Made by a program: the position numbers and the translations under genes. 64,000 nt of DNA from Skermanella pratensis (GTDB lineage Bacteria; Pseudomonadota; Alphaproteobacteria; Azospirillales; Azospirillaceae), in the NCBI RefSeq assembly GCF_008843145.1, contig NZ_CP030265.1, positions 1,533,001-1,597,000 of the forward strand. The letters are read 5' to 3'. Positions 25,111 through 33,449 of the stretch are shown here, one piece after another. Within the stretch, counting starts at the first letter, position 1, and each line of letters starts with the position of its first letter. A model generated the notes under the pieces. The model was not told the DNA's origin. It saw only the letters and a list, made by a program, of their open reading frames with translations, and did no database searches.

Positions 25111-26520
25111 TCAGGCCCGTCCGCGTCCGGCGGACGCCGCGGCGCGGGGTTCCTGGAACATCGGGATCAGATCCTCCAGGTGGGCCAGTTCGATCCTGCG
25201 GATCCCGACATCGGCGCGGCTGCCGGACTTCCGGCTGCGCTGGGTCGGCATCAGGGACTTTTCGAAGCCGAGCTTCGCGGCTTCCTTCAGGCGGACATCG
25301 GTCTGGCTGACCGCGCGGATCTCGCCCGACAGCCCTATCTCGCCGAACACCACCGTATCGGCCGGCACCGGTTCCCCTGTCAGCGACGACACCAACGCCG
25401 CCGCGACAGCCAGATCGGCGGCGGGTTCGCCGATCCGCAGGCCGCCGGCCACGTTCAGGTAGACGTCGTTGGCGCCGATCGCGACCCCGCAGCGCGCCTC
25501 CAGCACGGCGAGCACCATGGCGAGCCTGCCGCCGTCCCAGCCGACCACCGCTCGGCGCGGCGTGCCGAGCGGGGAGGGGGCGACCAGGGCCTGGATCTCG
25601 ACCAGCACCGGACGGGTTCCTTCAAGCCCGGCGAACACGCAGGCGCCGGAAACGTCTCCGCGCCGCTCCGCCAGGAACAGTTCCGACGGGTTGGACACTT
25701 CGGTCAGGCCGGAGTCGGTCATCTCGAACACGCCGATCTCGTCGGTCGGGCCGAAGCGGTTCTTGACCGCGCGGAGAATTCGGAACTGGTGGCCGCGCTC
25801 CCCTTCGAAATAGAGCACGGTGTCGACCATATGCTCCAGCACCCGTGGGCCCGCAATCGTGCCTTCCTTGGTCACGTGCCCGACCAGCACCAGGATGATG
25901 CCGCGCCGCTTGGCGACCCGGATCAGCTCCTGGGCCGAGGCGCGCACCTGGGCGACCGTGCCGGGCGCGCTGTCCAGCGTGTCCACGTACATGGTCTGGA
26001 TCGAGTCGATGATGCACAGGCCCGGCGCGTCGGCGGCGTCGAGTGAGGCGACGATGTCGCGGACGTTGGTCGCGGCGGCCAATTCCACCGCGGAGTCGCT
26101 GGTGCCGAGGCGCGCGGCGCGCATCCTGACCTGATCGACCGCTTCCTCCCCCGAGATGTAGGCGCACCGCAGGTTCCGGGCGAGGCTGCAGACGACCTGG
26201 AGCAGAAGGGTGGATTTGCCGATACCGGGATCGCCGCCAACCAGCAGTGCCGATCCCGGCACCATGCCGCCGCCGCAGACGCGGTCATATTCCGCGATGC
26301 CGGTGATGCGCCGGGGAGCCCTCTCGGAAACGCCCTTCAGGTCGACGAAGTCGATCCGGCGGCCGGTGCCGGCCGTGCGGCCCAACCCCTTGGGAGCGCT
26401 TTCCGGAACCGTCTCTTCCACGAGGGTGTTCCACTCGCCGCAAGCGTCGCACTTGCCGCTCCATTTGGGAGAGCTGGCGCCGCAGGCCTGGCAGACATAA
26501 CGTGTGTTGGAACGGGCCAA
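25111..26520 (-). CDS. radA: DNA repair protein RadA
   Basis: About 469 residues run from a TTG start at 26520 that gives the canonical MARSNTRYVCQACG. There is an N-terminal C4 zinc finger (C10, C13, C24, C27), Walker A GGDPGIGKST near 95-104, the RadA-specific KNRFG motif, and a C-terminal Lon-like domain with SLTGEPVPADTVVFGEIGLS. It is a branch-migration helicase in recombination. The frame is open 30 codons further up to an ATG at 26610, but those residues are not RadA-like, so the rare TTG start is preferred; no strong RBS decides it. Confidence 0.93.
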   Translation of the reverse strand: MARSNTRYVCQACGASSPKWSGKCDACGEWNTLVEETVPESAPKGLGRTAGTGRRIDFVDLKGVSERAPRRITGIAEYDRVCGGGMVPGSALLVGGDPGIGKSTLLLQVVCSLARNLRCAYISGEEAVDQVRMRAARLGTSDSAVELAAATNVRDIVASLDAADAPGLCIIDSIQTMYVDTLDSAPGTVAQVRASAQELIRVAKRRGIILVLVGHVTKEGTIAGPRVLEHMVDTVLYFEGERGHQFRILRAVKNRFGPTDEIGVFEMTDSGLTEVSNPSELFLAERRGDVSGACVFAGLEGTRPVLVEIQALVAPSPLGTPRRAVVGWDGGRLAMVLAVLEARCGVAIGANDVYLNVAGGLRIGEPAADLAVAAALVSSLTGEPVPADTVVFGEIGLSGEIRAVSQTDVRLKEAAKLGFEKSLMPTQRSRKSGSRADVGIRRIELAHLEDLIPMFQEPRAAASAGRGRA

Positions 26521-26626
26521 TGTAACCGGGTTCTCGACATGTTTGCGGTGCAGCAATGGATAGCACGCGCGAACATTCCGACCTATGGGAAACACCAGGC
26601 TGGGAAACATTCGGCGCGAGACTTTG

Positions 26627-26650
26627 CCCCGGGCTGTGCCCAGCCCGGGG
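26627..26650. terminator. Perfect 9-bp GC hairpin between mlaF and radA
   Basis: Arms CCCCGGGCT and AGCCCGGGG enclose 6 bases (GTGCCC). It sits between the mlaF stop and the radA start on the same strand. It has no T tract on the minus strand, so it is a possible weak terminator or leader structure for radA. Confidence 0.35.
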
Positions 26651-26746
26651 ACTAACCTGAAAACGCTCGATGCTTATCGAAACAGGGTTTATTTAAGATG
26701 AACAGAATAGGAATACCAGAGGCCGGCCCAGGGTCGAGGCCGCGGG

Positions 26747-27580
26747 TCAGGGTTGCATGACCTCCATCTGGATCGGCCCGTCGGCGCGCCCGTGGATGAA
26801 CTGGTCGACATAAGGATTGCCGGAATTGTCAATTTCCGACACCGGGCCGTTCCAGATGATCCTGCCCTTGTAGATCATCGCGATCCGGTCGGCGATCTTG
26901 CGGGCGCTCGCCATGTCGTGGGTGATCGACAACGCGGTGGCGCCCAGGTCCTTGACGCATTTGGTGATCAGGTCGTTGATCACGTCGGCCATGATCGGAT
27001 CGAGGCCGGTGGTCGGCTCGTCGAAGAAGATGATCTCCGGCTGTGTGGCGATCGCGCGGGCCAAGGCGACGCGCTTCTGCATGCCGCCGGACAGTTCGGC
27101 GGGGAACAGTTCCGCCACTTCCTTGGCGAGGCCGACCGAGGCCAGCTTCTCGATCGCGATCTCCCGCGCCTTGCCCCGGGGCATCTTCTCGCCCTGGATC
27201 AGCCCGAAGGCGACGTTCTCCCACACCGGCAGGCTGTCGAACAGGGCGGCCCCCTGGAACAGCATGCCGAACTTGCGCATCACCCGCTCGCGGTCGCGCG
27301 GGCCGAGGTTGGCCGTCTCCTCCCCGTCGATCCGGATCGAACCGCTGTCTGCCAGCATCAGGCCGAGCGCGCATTTCAGCATCACGGACTTGCCGGTGCC
27401 CGAGCCGCCGATAACCACCAGCGATTCGCCCTGGCCGACCTCCAGGTCCACGCCGTTCAGCACGTGCTTGTCGCCGAAGGATTTGTGGACGCCGGACAGC
27501 TTCAGCTTGGGCGTCACGGTCCGGGTTCCGGGCGCGGCGTCGGCGGGCCTGCCTTCTGCGGTATGTGTCATGGCGCTCAT
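26747..27580 (-). CDS. mlaF: ABC transporter ATP-binding protein, MlaF-like
   Basis: The 277-residue ATPase has Walker A GGSGTGKSVMLKCALGL, signature LSGGMQKRVALARAI and Walker B IIFFDEPTTGLDPI, followed by the switch His in THDM. The GSGTGKS and GGMQKR variants are characteristic of MlaF/Ttg2A lipid-transport ATPases. It overlaps mlaE by 4 bases. Together they form part of the phospholipid transport system that keeps outer-membrane asymmetry. The usual MlaD substrate-binding protein does not follow (hairpin, then radA). Confidence 0.9.
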   Translation of the reverse strand: MSAMTHTAEGRPADAAPGTRTVTPKLKLSGVHKSFGDKHVLNGVDLEVGQGESLVVIGGSGTGKSVMLKCALGLMLADSGSIRIDGEETANLGPRDRERVMRKFGMLFQGAALFDSLPVWENVAFGLIQGEKMPRGKAREIAIEKLASVGLAKEVAELFPAELSGGMQKRVALARAIATQPEIIFFDEPTTGLDPIMADVINDLITKCVKDLGATALSITHDMASARKIADRIAMIYKGRIIWNGPVSEIDNSGNPYVDQFIHGRADGPIQMEVMQP

Positions 27581-28350
27581 CGCGAAAAGAACAGGCCGGT
27601 GATCAGGTAGTTGAACACCAGGATCAGGATGGAGGAGGAGACGACCGCGTTGGTCGTCGCGGCACCCACGCCCTGGGCGCCGCCGCGCGACTGGTAGCCG
27701 TGGTAGCAGCCCATCAGCGCGATCACGAACCCGAAGACCGCCGCCTTGACCAGGCCGGAGATGACGTCCATCGGCACCAAGTACTCCCAGGTGCGCCCGA
27801 TATAGGCGGCCGGGTTGAAGTCCAGCCGGTAGACGCCGATCAGAAAGCCGCCGAACACGCCGATGATGTCGGCCACCAGGACCAGCAGCGGCAGCATGGT
27901 GAGGCCGGCGATGAGGCGGGGCACCACCAGATACTTGAACGGGTTTGTCGCCAGCGTGGACAGGGCGTCGACCTGCTCGGTCACCCTCATGGTCCCGATC
28001 TCCGCCGCCATCGAGGCGCCGATGCGGCCGGCGACCATCAAACCGGCGAGCACCGGCCCCAACTCGCGGGTGACGGAGAGCACCACCACGGTCGCGACGG
28101 CCCCCTCCGCCTGGAAGCGGGCGAAGCCGGTATAGCTCTGCAGGGCCAGCACCATGCCGGTGAAAAGGGCGGTCAAACCGACGACCGGCAGCGAATAGTA
28201 GCCGATGTCGATCATCTGGCGCCCGATCAGGCGCAGGTAGAACGGCGGCCGGAAACAGTGCGAGACGGCGACGCCCGTAAACAGCATAAGCCGGCCGGTC
28301 GCTTCCAGAAATACCAGGAAGGCGCGGCCGGTCGTGGTCAGGAAGCCCAT
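27577..28350 (-). CDS. mlaE: MlaE-family lipid ABC transporter permease
   Basis: The 257-residue permease has N-terminal amphipathic MGFLTTTGRAFLVFLEATGR and five to six membrane segments. The MlaE signature is REVGPVLAGLMVAGRIGA-like (here RELGPVLAGLMVAGRIGAS), followed by AEIGTMRVTEQVDAL. The Met at 28350 has GGGGGA just upstream; a further in-frame ATG at 28395 would add 15 unlikely residues. It is first gene of a mlaE-mlaF pair inserted between dnaB and radA. Confidence 0.9.
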   Translation of the reverse strand: MGFLTTTGRAFLVFLEATGRLMLFTGVAVSHCFRPPFYLRLIGRQMIDIGYYSLPVVGLTALFTGMVLALQSYTGFARFQAEGAVATVVVLSVTRELGPVLAGLMVAGRIGASMAAEIGTMRVTEQVDALSTLATNPFKYLVVPRLIAGLTMLPLLVLVADIIGVFGGFLIGVYRLDFNPAAYIGRTWEYLVPMDVISGLVKAAVFGFVIALMGCYHGYQSRGGAQGVGAATTNAVVSSSILILVFNYLITGLFFSR

Positions 28351-28602
28351 TGATCCCCCGTGGCAGCCTAGCGGGTGGCGGTTCCGCTCACCCACACCCC
28401 CGTGCCGGGCACGACACTCGGGCCGAACGCGTCGAGGGAACGGCTGAAACCCTGCACCTAACCTGCTGGTGCCGTTGCAACTTTACCTCCGCGCGCAACC
28501 TTGTGCGGCGCACCCTAGCCAACCGTCATAACACTGTCAACGGTGGGGGAAGAGACCTTACGGCGGCGCTTCCCCCCTTTCGGATGCCGCTGGCCGACGC
28601 CG

Positions 28603-30114
28603 TCACTCGTAGTCGCCGCCACTGCCGGGATGATTCTGGTCCAGATCGCCGAACTTGGTGTACTGGCCGTCGAAGAACAGGCGCACCGTGCCGATCGGCC
28701 CGTGGCGCTGCTTGGCGATGATGACTTCGCCGGTGTTGTGGACTTCGCCCAGGCGCTGCTGCCAGCGCTGGTAGCGGTCGTTGAACTTGTCGTCGGCCTC
28801 GTCGGGCCGCCGGCTCGGTTCGGCGCGCTCCAGGTAATACTGTTCGCGGAAGACGAACATGACCACGTCGGCGTCCTGCTCGATCGATCCGGACTCGCGC
28901 AGGTCGGAAAGCTGGGGCCGCTTGTCCTCGCGCTGCTCGACGGCGCGGGAGAGCTGGGACAGGGCCATGACCGGGACGTCGAGTTCCTTGGCGATGGCCT
29001 TCAGGCCGCGGGTGATCTCGGAGATCTCCTGCACCCGGTTCTCGTTGCCCTTGCCTCCGGAGCCGCGCAGCAGCTGAAGGTAGTCGACTACGATCAGCCC
29101 GAGGCCGCCCGACGTGCGAGCCAGTCGGCGAGATCGGGTCCGGACCGCCGCGATGCTCAGTGCCGGCGTGTCGTCCACATAAAAGGGAACGCGCGACAGG
29201 ATGCTGCTGGCTTCCGAGAAGCGCTGGAAGTCTTCCGGCTTCAGGTCGCCGCGCCGGATCTTCTCCGAAGCAACCTGCGCCTCGTCGGCCAGGATACGGG
29301 TTGCCAGCTGCTCGGCCGACATTTCCAGCGAGAAGAAGGCGACTCCGGCGCCTTCCTTGCCGTCGGTGCGCAGGTGGGCCTTGGCTGCGGCGAACGCGAT
29401 GTTGGTCGCGAGCGCCGTCTTGCCCATGGACGGACGCCCGGCGAGGATCAGCAGGTCGCTGGGATGGAGGCCGCCCAGCTTGCGGTCCAGGTCGATCAGG
29501 CCGGTGGTGACGCCGGTGACCTGGCTGTCCCGCTTGAACGCCTCCTCCGCCATCTCGATGGCGACTCGGAGCGACTGGCTGAACGGCTGGAAGCCGCCCT
29601 GGATGTCGCCGGTCGTCGCCAGGTCGAAGAGCTTCTTCTCCGCCCCTTCGATCTGTTCGAGCGCCGCACCCTCGAGGTTGTGGCTGTAGGCCTCGTTGAC
29701 CATGTCCTCGCCCATGTCGATGAGCTGGCGGCGGAGGTACATGTCGTGGATGATTCGGCCGTAGTGCTCGGAATTGACCACCGAGACCACGCTGCCGGCC
29801 AGTTCGGCCAGGTAGCCGACGCCTCCGACGCTGTCGAGCGCCGGATCGCCTTCGAAATAGCGCTTCAGCGTGATCGGGTCGGCGACCTCGCCGCGCTGGA
29901 CCAGGGTATGGATCGTCTCGAAGATTCGGCTGTGGACCGGATCGTAGAAATGCTCCGGCTTCAGAAACTCGCCGACCTTCTCGTAGGCCTTGTTGTTGGT
30001 CAGGATCGCGCCCAGCAGGCTCTGCTCAGCCTCGGCGTTGTGCGGGGTGAGTCGGTAGCTGGGGCGTCGTCCGGCAGCATCCGCGGGGCGGGCGGCGCGA
30101 GGATCAGTGGTCAT
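28603..30114 (-). CDS. dnaB: Replicative DNA helicase DnaB
   Basis: The 503-residue hexameric helicase has N-terminal domain YRLTPHNAEAEQSLLGAILT, Walker A AGRPSMGKTALATN, Walker B LIVVDYLQLL, and the later DLRESGSIEQDADVVMFV with arginine finger region. It unwinds DNA at replication forks. ATG 30114 is chosen over upstream in-frame starts (30123, 30210) because the preceding residues lack homology in style, but the exact start is uncertain. DnaA-box-like sequences lie 57-97 bases upstream of this start. It is divergent from the hypothetical gene at 30327. Confidence 0.95.
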   Translation of the reverse strand: MTTDPRAARPADAAGRRPSYRLTPHNAEAEQSLLGAILTNNKAYEKVGEFLKPEHFYDPVHSRIFETIHTLVQRGEVADPITLKRYFEGDPALDSVGGVGYLAELAGSVVSVVNSEHYGRIIHDMYLRRQLIDMGEDMVNEAYSHNLEGAALEQIEGAEKKLFDLATTGDIQGGFQPFSQSLRVAIEMAEEAFKRDSQVTGVTTGLIDLDRKLGGLHPSDLLILAGRPSMGKTALATNIAFAAAKAHLRTDGKEGAGVAFFSLEMSAEQLATRILADEAQVASEKIRRGDLKPEDFQRFSEASSILSRVPFYVDDTPALSIAAVRTRSRRLARTSGGLGLIVVDYLQLLRGSGGKGNENRVQEISEITRGLKAIAKELDVPVMALSQLSRAVEQREDKRPQLSDLRESGSIEQDADVVMFVFREQYYLERAEPSRRPDEADDKFNDRYQRWQQRLGEVHNTGEVIIAKQRHGPIGTVRLFFDGQYTKFGDLDQNHPGSGGDYE

Positions 30115-30170
30115 CGTTTCCATGTCGGGAAGACTAGCAGAGCGGGCCGGGCCGAGATAGTCGCCGCGGC

Positions 30171-30211
30171 TGTGGACAGCTTGTGGAACCCGGCGAGTGA
30201 AGTTATCCACA
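30171..30211. promoter_or_regulatory. DnaA-box cluster upstream of dnaB
   Basis: A perfect DnaA box TTATCCACA is at 30203-30211, with two weaker boxes on the other orientation, TGTGGACAG (30171-30179) and TGTGGAACC (30182-30190). Three sites within 41 bases lie in the divergent intergenic region just ahead of dnaB. This suggests DnaA-dependent control of the helicase gene, or a DnaA titration site. Confidence 0.55.
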
Positions 30212-30274
30212 GGCTGTGAAGATGGCGGAAATTAGCTCTCGCCATGAGGATTTCCGGATGCGATCATGCGTCGA

Positions 30275-30297
30275 GGCATGGGTGTATTAACCATGCC
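30275..30297. promoter_or_regulatory. Inverted repeat upstream of hypothetical gene
   Basis: Seven-base arms GGCATGG and CCATGCC are separated by 9 bases (GTGTATTAA), 30 bases before the GTG of the gene at 30327. It could be a dimeric regulator site or part of the promoter; TTAACC inside resembles a CtrA half-site, which alone is not evidence of CtrA binding. Confidence 0.3.
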
Positions 30298-30326
30298 ATC
30301 GACCGCGTTAAGGAAGGATTGGTTGA

Positions 30327-30731
30327 GTGGCCCGGAAATCCGACGGCGATAGCCGCCCGACGGCGGCTCAGGTGGAGCTGGCCCGGCTGGTGGCGGACCG
30401 GCACGACTTGCGGCTTCCGACCGGGTTCGAGAGCGACGGGATCTGGACGGGCAAGTTCCTCGACGTCTTCGCTTACGACACCGAGGTGGAGGAGGATGTC
30501 TTCCGCCGGGTCCGTAACCTCGTCCAGTATGTCCGCGAAGGGCGCGACATCCCCGAGATGGCGCGCAAGGTCGGGCTTCGCCCGGACCAGGTCGAGTTCA
30601 TGATCTCCGTGCTGCGCTGGTCGGACTACGACATGGAGGAGGTGGTCGAGGATTTCGACAACGACCCGGAGGACGCCGCCTGGCGCGACATGGACCGCGA
30701 GGTGGAGGCACGTTCCTACGAGTATCGTTGA
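30327..30731 (+). CDS. Conserved-type hypothetical protein, acidic, helical
   Basis: The 134-residue soluble protein starts from GTG with AAGGAAGG about 8 bases upstream. It is strongly acidic at the C-terminus (DYDMEEVVEDFDNDPEDAAW, DMDREVEARSYEYR) and has a helix-turn-helix-like middle (IPEMARKVGLRPDQVEFMIS). There is no signal peptide or membrane segment. I do not recognise a named family. It is divergent from dnaB. The HTH-like region may bind DNA or a protein partner. Confidence 0.65.
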   Translation: MARKSDGDSRPTAAQVELARLVADRHDLRLPTGFESDGIWTGKFLDVFAYDTEVEEDVFRRVRNLVQYVREGRDIPEMARKVGLRPDQVEFMISVLRWSDYDMEEVVEDFDNDPEDAAWRDMDREVEARSYEYR

Positions 30732-30810
30732 GGGGCCGCCGATGGCGCGGGCTCCGGTCTTCCGGGGCCTTCGGGAGTTCGCCCCTGCGAATGCGGCATT
30801 AGGTTTGTCG

Positions 30811-30851
30811 CAACAACTGTCCGGATAGCCTGTTGGACCGGACAGTTGTTG
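30811..30851 (+). promoter_or_regulatory. Perfect 14-bp hairpin directly before an RBS
   Basis: Arms CAACAACTGTCCGG (30811-30824) and CCGGACAGTTGTTG (30838-30851) enclose 13 bases. The right arm ends in the G that begins the GAGAGGA ribosome binding site of the small gene at 30862. In RNA this is a stable hairpin abutting the RBS; in DNA it is a large operator-like repeat. Its role is unknown. Confidence 0.55.
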
Positions 30852-30861
30852 AGAGGATCCG

Positions 30862-31047
30862 ATGCAGTATCACGAACAGAATGAAGACGGGAAAGATGCC
30901 GGCGGCCATATCGGAGCGGCTGCCGGCCTTATCATCGGCATCGTGCTGGGCTCGGTGATGTTGAACTTCACGGGTCCGGATGTTTCGGGCAACCCGGCCT
31001 CGGACTCGGCGTTGACACGACAGCTCCAGACGCTGACCCACGGCTGA
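30862..31047 (+). CDS. Small single-pass membrane protein
   Basis: The 61-residue protein has a charged N-terminus (MQYHEQNEDGKDAGGH), one hydrophobic segment at about 17-36 (IGAAAGLIIGIVLGSVMLNF), and a polar C-terminus. GAGAGGA precedes the ATG, and a strong terminator follows at 31080. Own promoter-side hairpin, RBS and terminator indicate an independent transcription unit. No family recognised. Confidence 0.6.
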   Translation: MQYHEQNEDGKDAGGHIGAAAGLIIGIVLGSVMLNFTGPDVSGNPASDSALTRQLQTLTHG

Positions 31048-31079
31048 CGATCATTTCCAAGGGGTAACCTGAAAACACG

Positions 31080-31114
31080 GAAAGCGCGCCGGCTGCCACA
31101 GCCGGCGCGCTTTC
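31080..31114. terminator. Bidirectional 16-bp hairpin terminator
   Basis: Arms GAAAGCGCGCCGGCTG (31080-31095) and CAGCCGGCGCGCTTTC (31099-31114) pair perfectly around CCA. The T-rich ends on both strands are short. It serves the convergent small membrane gene and the rplI operon. Confidence 0.8.
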
Positions 31115-31147
31115 GCATGGGAGCAATGGATGGTCCGGCGACGCCGA

Positions 31148-31723
31148 TCAGGCGTTGTCGGCTTCCTCTTCCTCTCCGGCAGCGGCGGCGGCGGCAGCCG
31201 CTTCCGCCTCTTCCTCGTCGGCCAGCAGGTCGGCCGTGGTGACCATGCCGCCGCGCTGGGCCTGCATTTCGGCCTCTTCCAGCGAGCGGGCGACGTTCAC
31301 CTTGACGTTCACGCTCACCTCGGGGTGGAGGATGAGGCGCACGTCGAACAGGCCGAGGCTCTTGATCGGGTCGCTGATGGCGACCTGGTTCCGCTCGACG
31401 GTGAAGCCGTTGGCGGTCACCGCCTCGGCGATGTCGCGGCCGTTGACCGAACCGTACAGCATGCCCGACTCGGCGGCCTGACGGGTGATGACGACGGCCA
31501 GCCCCTTCATCTTGCCGGCCACTTCCTCGGCTTCCTTGCGGCGCTCCAGGTTCTGCGCCTGAAGCTGGGCCTTCTGCGTCTCGAAGAAGGCGAGGTTCGC
31601 CTTCGTCGCGCGCAGCGCCTTCTTCTGCGGCAGCAGGAAGTTGCGCGCATAGCCGGGCCGAACCTTGACGACCTGACCCATCTGGCCGAGCTTCTCGACC
31701 CGCTCCAACAGAACGATATCCAT
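31148..31723 (-). CDS. rplI: 50S ribosomal protein L9
   Basis: The 191-residue protein begins [20 protein letters not shown] and has [20 protein letters not shown], the L9 signature, then a long central helix and the C-terminal domain with [12 protein letters not shown]. It is longer than E. coli L9 (149) because of an Ala/Glu-rich C-terminal tail ([20 protein letters not shown]). It binds 23S rRNA domain V. RBS GGGGAG precedes ATG 31723. It follows the DUF2232 gene by only 2 bases. Confidence 0.95.
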   Translation of the reverse strand: MDIVLLERVEKLGQMGQVVKVRPGYARNFLLPQKKALRATKANLAFFETQKAQLQAQNLERRKEAEEVAGKMKGLAVVITRQAAESGMLYGSVNGRDIAEAVTANGFTVERNQVAISDPIKSLGLFDVRLILHPEVSVNVKVNVARSLEEAEMQAQRGGMVTTADLLADEEEAEAAAAAAAAGEEEEADNA

Positions 31724-31725
31724 GA

Positions 31726-32673
31726 CTAACTCCCCTGATCCGGGCCGGTCCGGGAGAACCGCCGGCGCAGCCCGGCCCATTGCTCAATCACACCAAGGCC
31801 GACGACCATGGCGATCGGCCAGCCGGACACCAGCAAAAAAAAGTAAAACACCATCAGCAGCAGGGTCCGGGCCTGCCGCCCGCCGGCGAAGGCGTGAACC
31901 ACCGCCAGCCCGGCGAAGAAGAACGGTACCAGCAGCACGATCGCCGCGTTGAGCCCCAGGTATCCCAGCTGCCCCTCGCCGCCCAGCAGGGCCAGGACGC
32001 CGGCCACCGCCAGAAGTATCGGGGTCCAGTTCGGCAGCTCAACTTCCGCGACCCGCATCGCGGGACGGAGATTGCGGCCGAACCGCATCAGCACCCCCTG
32101 GGCCAGGGCCGCGTTGATGATCGCCATCGTGAGCCACGAGACCACCACCATGCCGGGGAACACCTGCGCGAACCCGTCGATCAGATCGCCCAGCGGTTCC
32201 TCCGCCTCGGCGGTGCCGGCGGCGGCGTCGCCGAACGCGAGGCTCAGGAACTGCCGCACCGATCCTTCGAGGCCGCCCGGATCCCCGAGCGTCAGCAGGG
32301 CCGCCAGCGCCAGTCCCACCAGGCCCAGCCCGGTCAGGACCACCAGCAGCAGTCCGGGCGGGTACCATTCCAGGGTGCCGTCGGGAGCGGCCCGGGCCAG
32401 CAGCGCCTGCCGGACGATCACCGCCACCACGATCCCGTTGGCCAAGCCATAGGACAGGCCAAAGAGCGGGCCGCCGAACCCGGCGACCGCCAGGATCGCG
32501 ACGGTCACGGCGATCACGAACGGCCGCAGTCCCAGTCCCAGCCCAACCATCAGCAGCGGGAGCGGCCCCAGATAGGCCAGGATGACCGTGCCCAGGCCGC
32601 CGGCCGTCACGGAAAGATAAAGCAGCGCGCTGAGCACGCCACCGCCGATCGCCATCAGCAGGGCATTAGGCAT
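31726..32673 (-). CDS. DUF2232 integral membrane protein
   Basis: The 315-residue protein has about eight hydrophobic segments (for example [40 protein letters not shown] and [20 protein letters not shown]). Its place between rpsR and rplI is characteristic of the DUF2232 (YybS-like) membrane proteins in alphaproteobacteria. Function is not established. It is likely co-transcribed with the ribosomal genes on both sides. Confidence 0.85.
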   Translation of the reverse strand: MPNALLMAIGGGVLSALLYLSVTAGGLGTVILAYLGPLPLLMVGLGLGLRPFVIAVTVAILAVAGFGGPLFGLSYGLANGIVVAVIVRQALLARAAPDGTLEWYPPGLLLVVLTGLGLVGLALAALLTLGDPGGLEGSVRQFLSLAFGDAAAGTAEAEEPLGDLIDGFAQVFPGMVVVSWLTMAIINAALAQGVLMRFGRNLRPAMRVAEVELPNWTPILLAVAGVLALLGGEGQLGYLGLNAAIVLLVPFFFAGLAVVHAFAGGRQARTLLLMVFYFFLLVSGWPIAMVVGLGVIEQWAGLRRRFSRTGPDQGS

Positions 32674-32718
32674 GGCGCCGCTCCATTCCCCCGTAAACCG
32701 ACCCGGTCGCCCGAGTGC

Positions 32719-32985
32719 TTACTTCACGACGTAGGGCAGCAGGGCCAGGAAACGGGCGCGCTTGATCGCCCGCGCCAGCTCGCGCTGCTTCTTGGTGGAC
32801 ACCGCGGTGATTCGGCTCGGCACGATCTTGCCGCGCTCGGAAATGAAGCGCGAGAGCAGCTTGATGTCCTTGTAGTCGATCGTCGGAGCGTTCGGACCCG
32901 AGAAAGGGCAGGTCTTGCGGCGGCGGAAGAACGGACGACGCGGACCGCCGCCCGAGCGGCCACCAGGGGACGGTGCGGCACTCAT
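32719..32985 (-). CDS. rpsR: 30S ribosomal protein S18
   Basis: The 88-residue protein has [54 protein letters not shown] and [12 protein letters not shown], all typical for S18. An N-terminal Gly/Ser-rich extension of about 15 residues is present. S18 pairs with S6 on the 30S platform. ATG overlaps the rpsF stop by 4 bases. Confidence 0.97.
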   Translation of the reverse strand: MSAAPSPGGRSGGGPRRPFFRRRKTCPFSGPNAPTIDYKDIKLLSRFISERGKIVPSRITAVSTKKQRELARAIKRARFLALLPYVVK

Positions 32986-33449
32986 GCCTGCTCTCCTTCG
33001 AATTCAGTGCGGCGGGGAGGACGGGGCGCGCGGTCGCCACGATCGCCGCGGTCACCACGATCGCCGTCGAAACGGCGGCCGCCGCGGTCGCCACGATCAC
33101 CGCGGTCGCCACGATCGCTCCGCTCGTTGCGGCTCTGCATCATGGCGGACGGGCCGGGCTCCAGCTCGTCGACGCGAACCGTCATGTAGCGCAGCACGTC
33201 TTCGCTGATGCTCATGTTGCGCTCCATCTCGGCGACGGCCGGGGCGGGGGCGACAAGATTGAACAGGACGTAGTGGCCCTTGCGGTTCTTCTTGATCTTG
33301 TAGGTGAGGGTCTTCAGACCCCACTGCTCGGTCTTGGCAACCTCGCCACCGTTCTCGCGGATGATGTTCGAGAAGGTTTCGGTCAGCTGCTCGACCTGCG
33401 CGGACGAGATGTCCTGGCGTGCGATGAACACGCACTCGTAATTCGCCAT
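32982..33449 (-). CDS. rpsF: 30S ribosomal protein S6 with RGD-repeat tail
   Basis: The 155-residue protein has a normal S6 core in residues 1-98 ([20 protein letters not shown], then [20 protein letters not shown]). Residues 111-140 are a low-complexity tail of RGD triplets ([27 protein letters not shown]), so the protein is longer than E. coli S6 (131 before processing). It starts the rpsF-rpsR-DUF2232-rplI operon. GGGGAGACC lies before the ATG. The tail is probably disordered and may contact RNA. Confidence 0.95.
   Translation of the reverse strand: MANYECVFIARQDISSAQVEQLTETFSNIIRENGGEVAKTEQWGLKTLTYKIKKNRKGHYVLFNLVAPAPAVAEMERNMSISEDVLRYMTVRVDELEPGPSAMMQSRNERSDRGDRGDRGDRGGRRFDGDRGDRGDRGDRAPRPPRRTEFEGEQA
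33030..33119. repeat. Tandem repeat encoding RGD triplets in rpsF tail
   Basis: Nine- to eighteen-base units based on CGGTCGCCACGAT / CGGTCACCACGAT repeat imperfectly and encode GDR/RGD triplets of S6. The unit number is likely to vary between strains by slippage. Confidence 0.7.

Noticed and set aside
30171-30211. Chromosome replication origin at the DnaA boxes
   Set aside because: Only one perfect box, no AT-rich unwinding element and no dnaA/hemE/parA neighbourhood; gene regulation is more likely.
30288-30310. TTAAC and GTTAA elements as a CtrA site upstream of the 30327 gene
   Set aside because: Orientation and spacing do not match TTAA-N7-TTAA; single half-sites are expected by chance.
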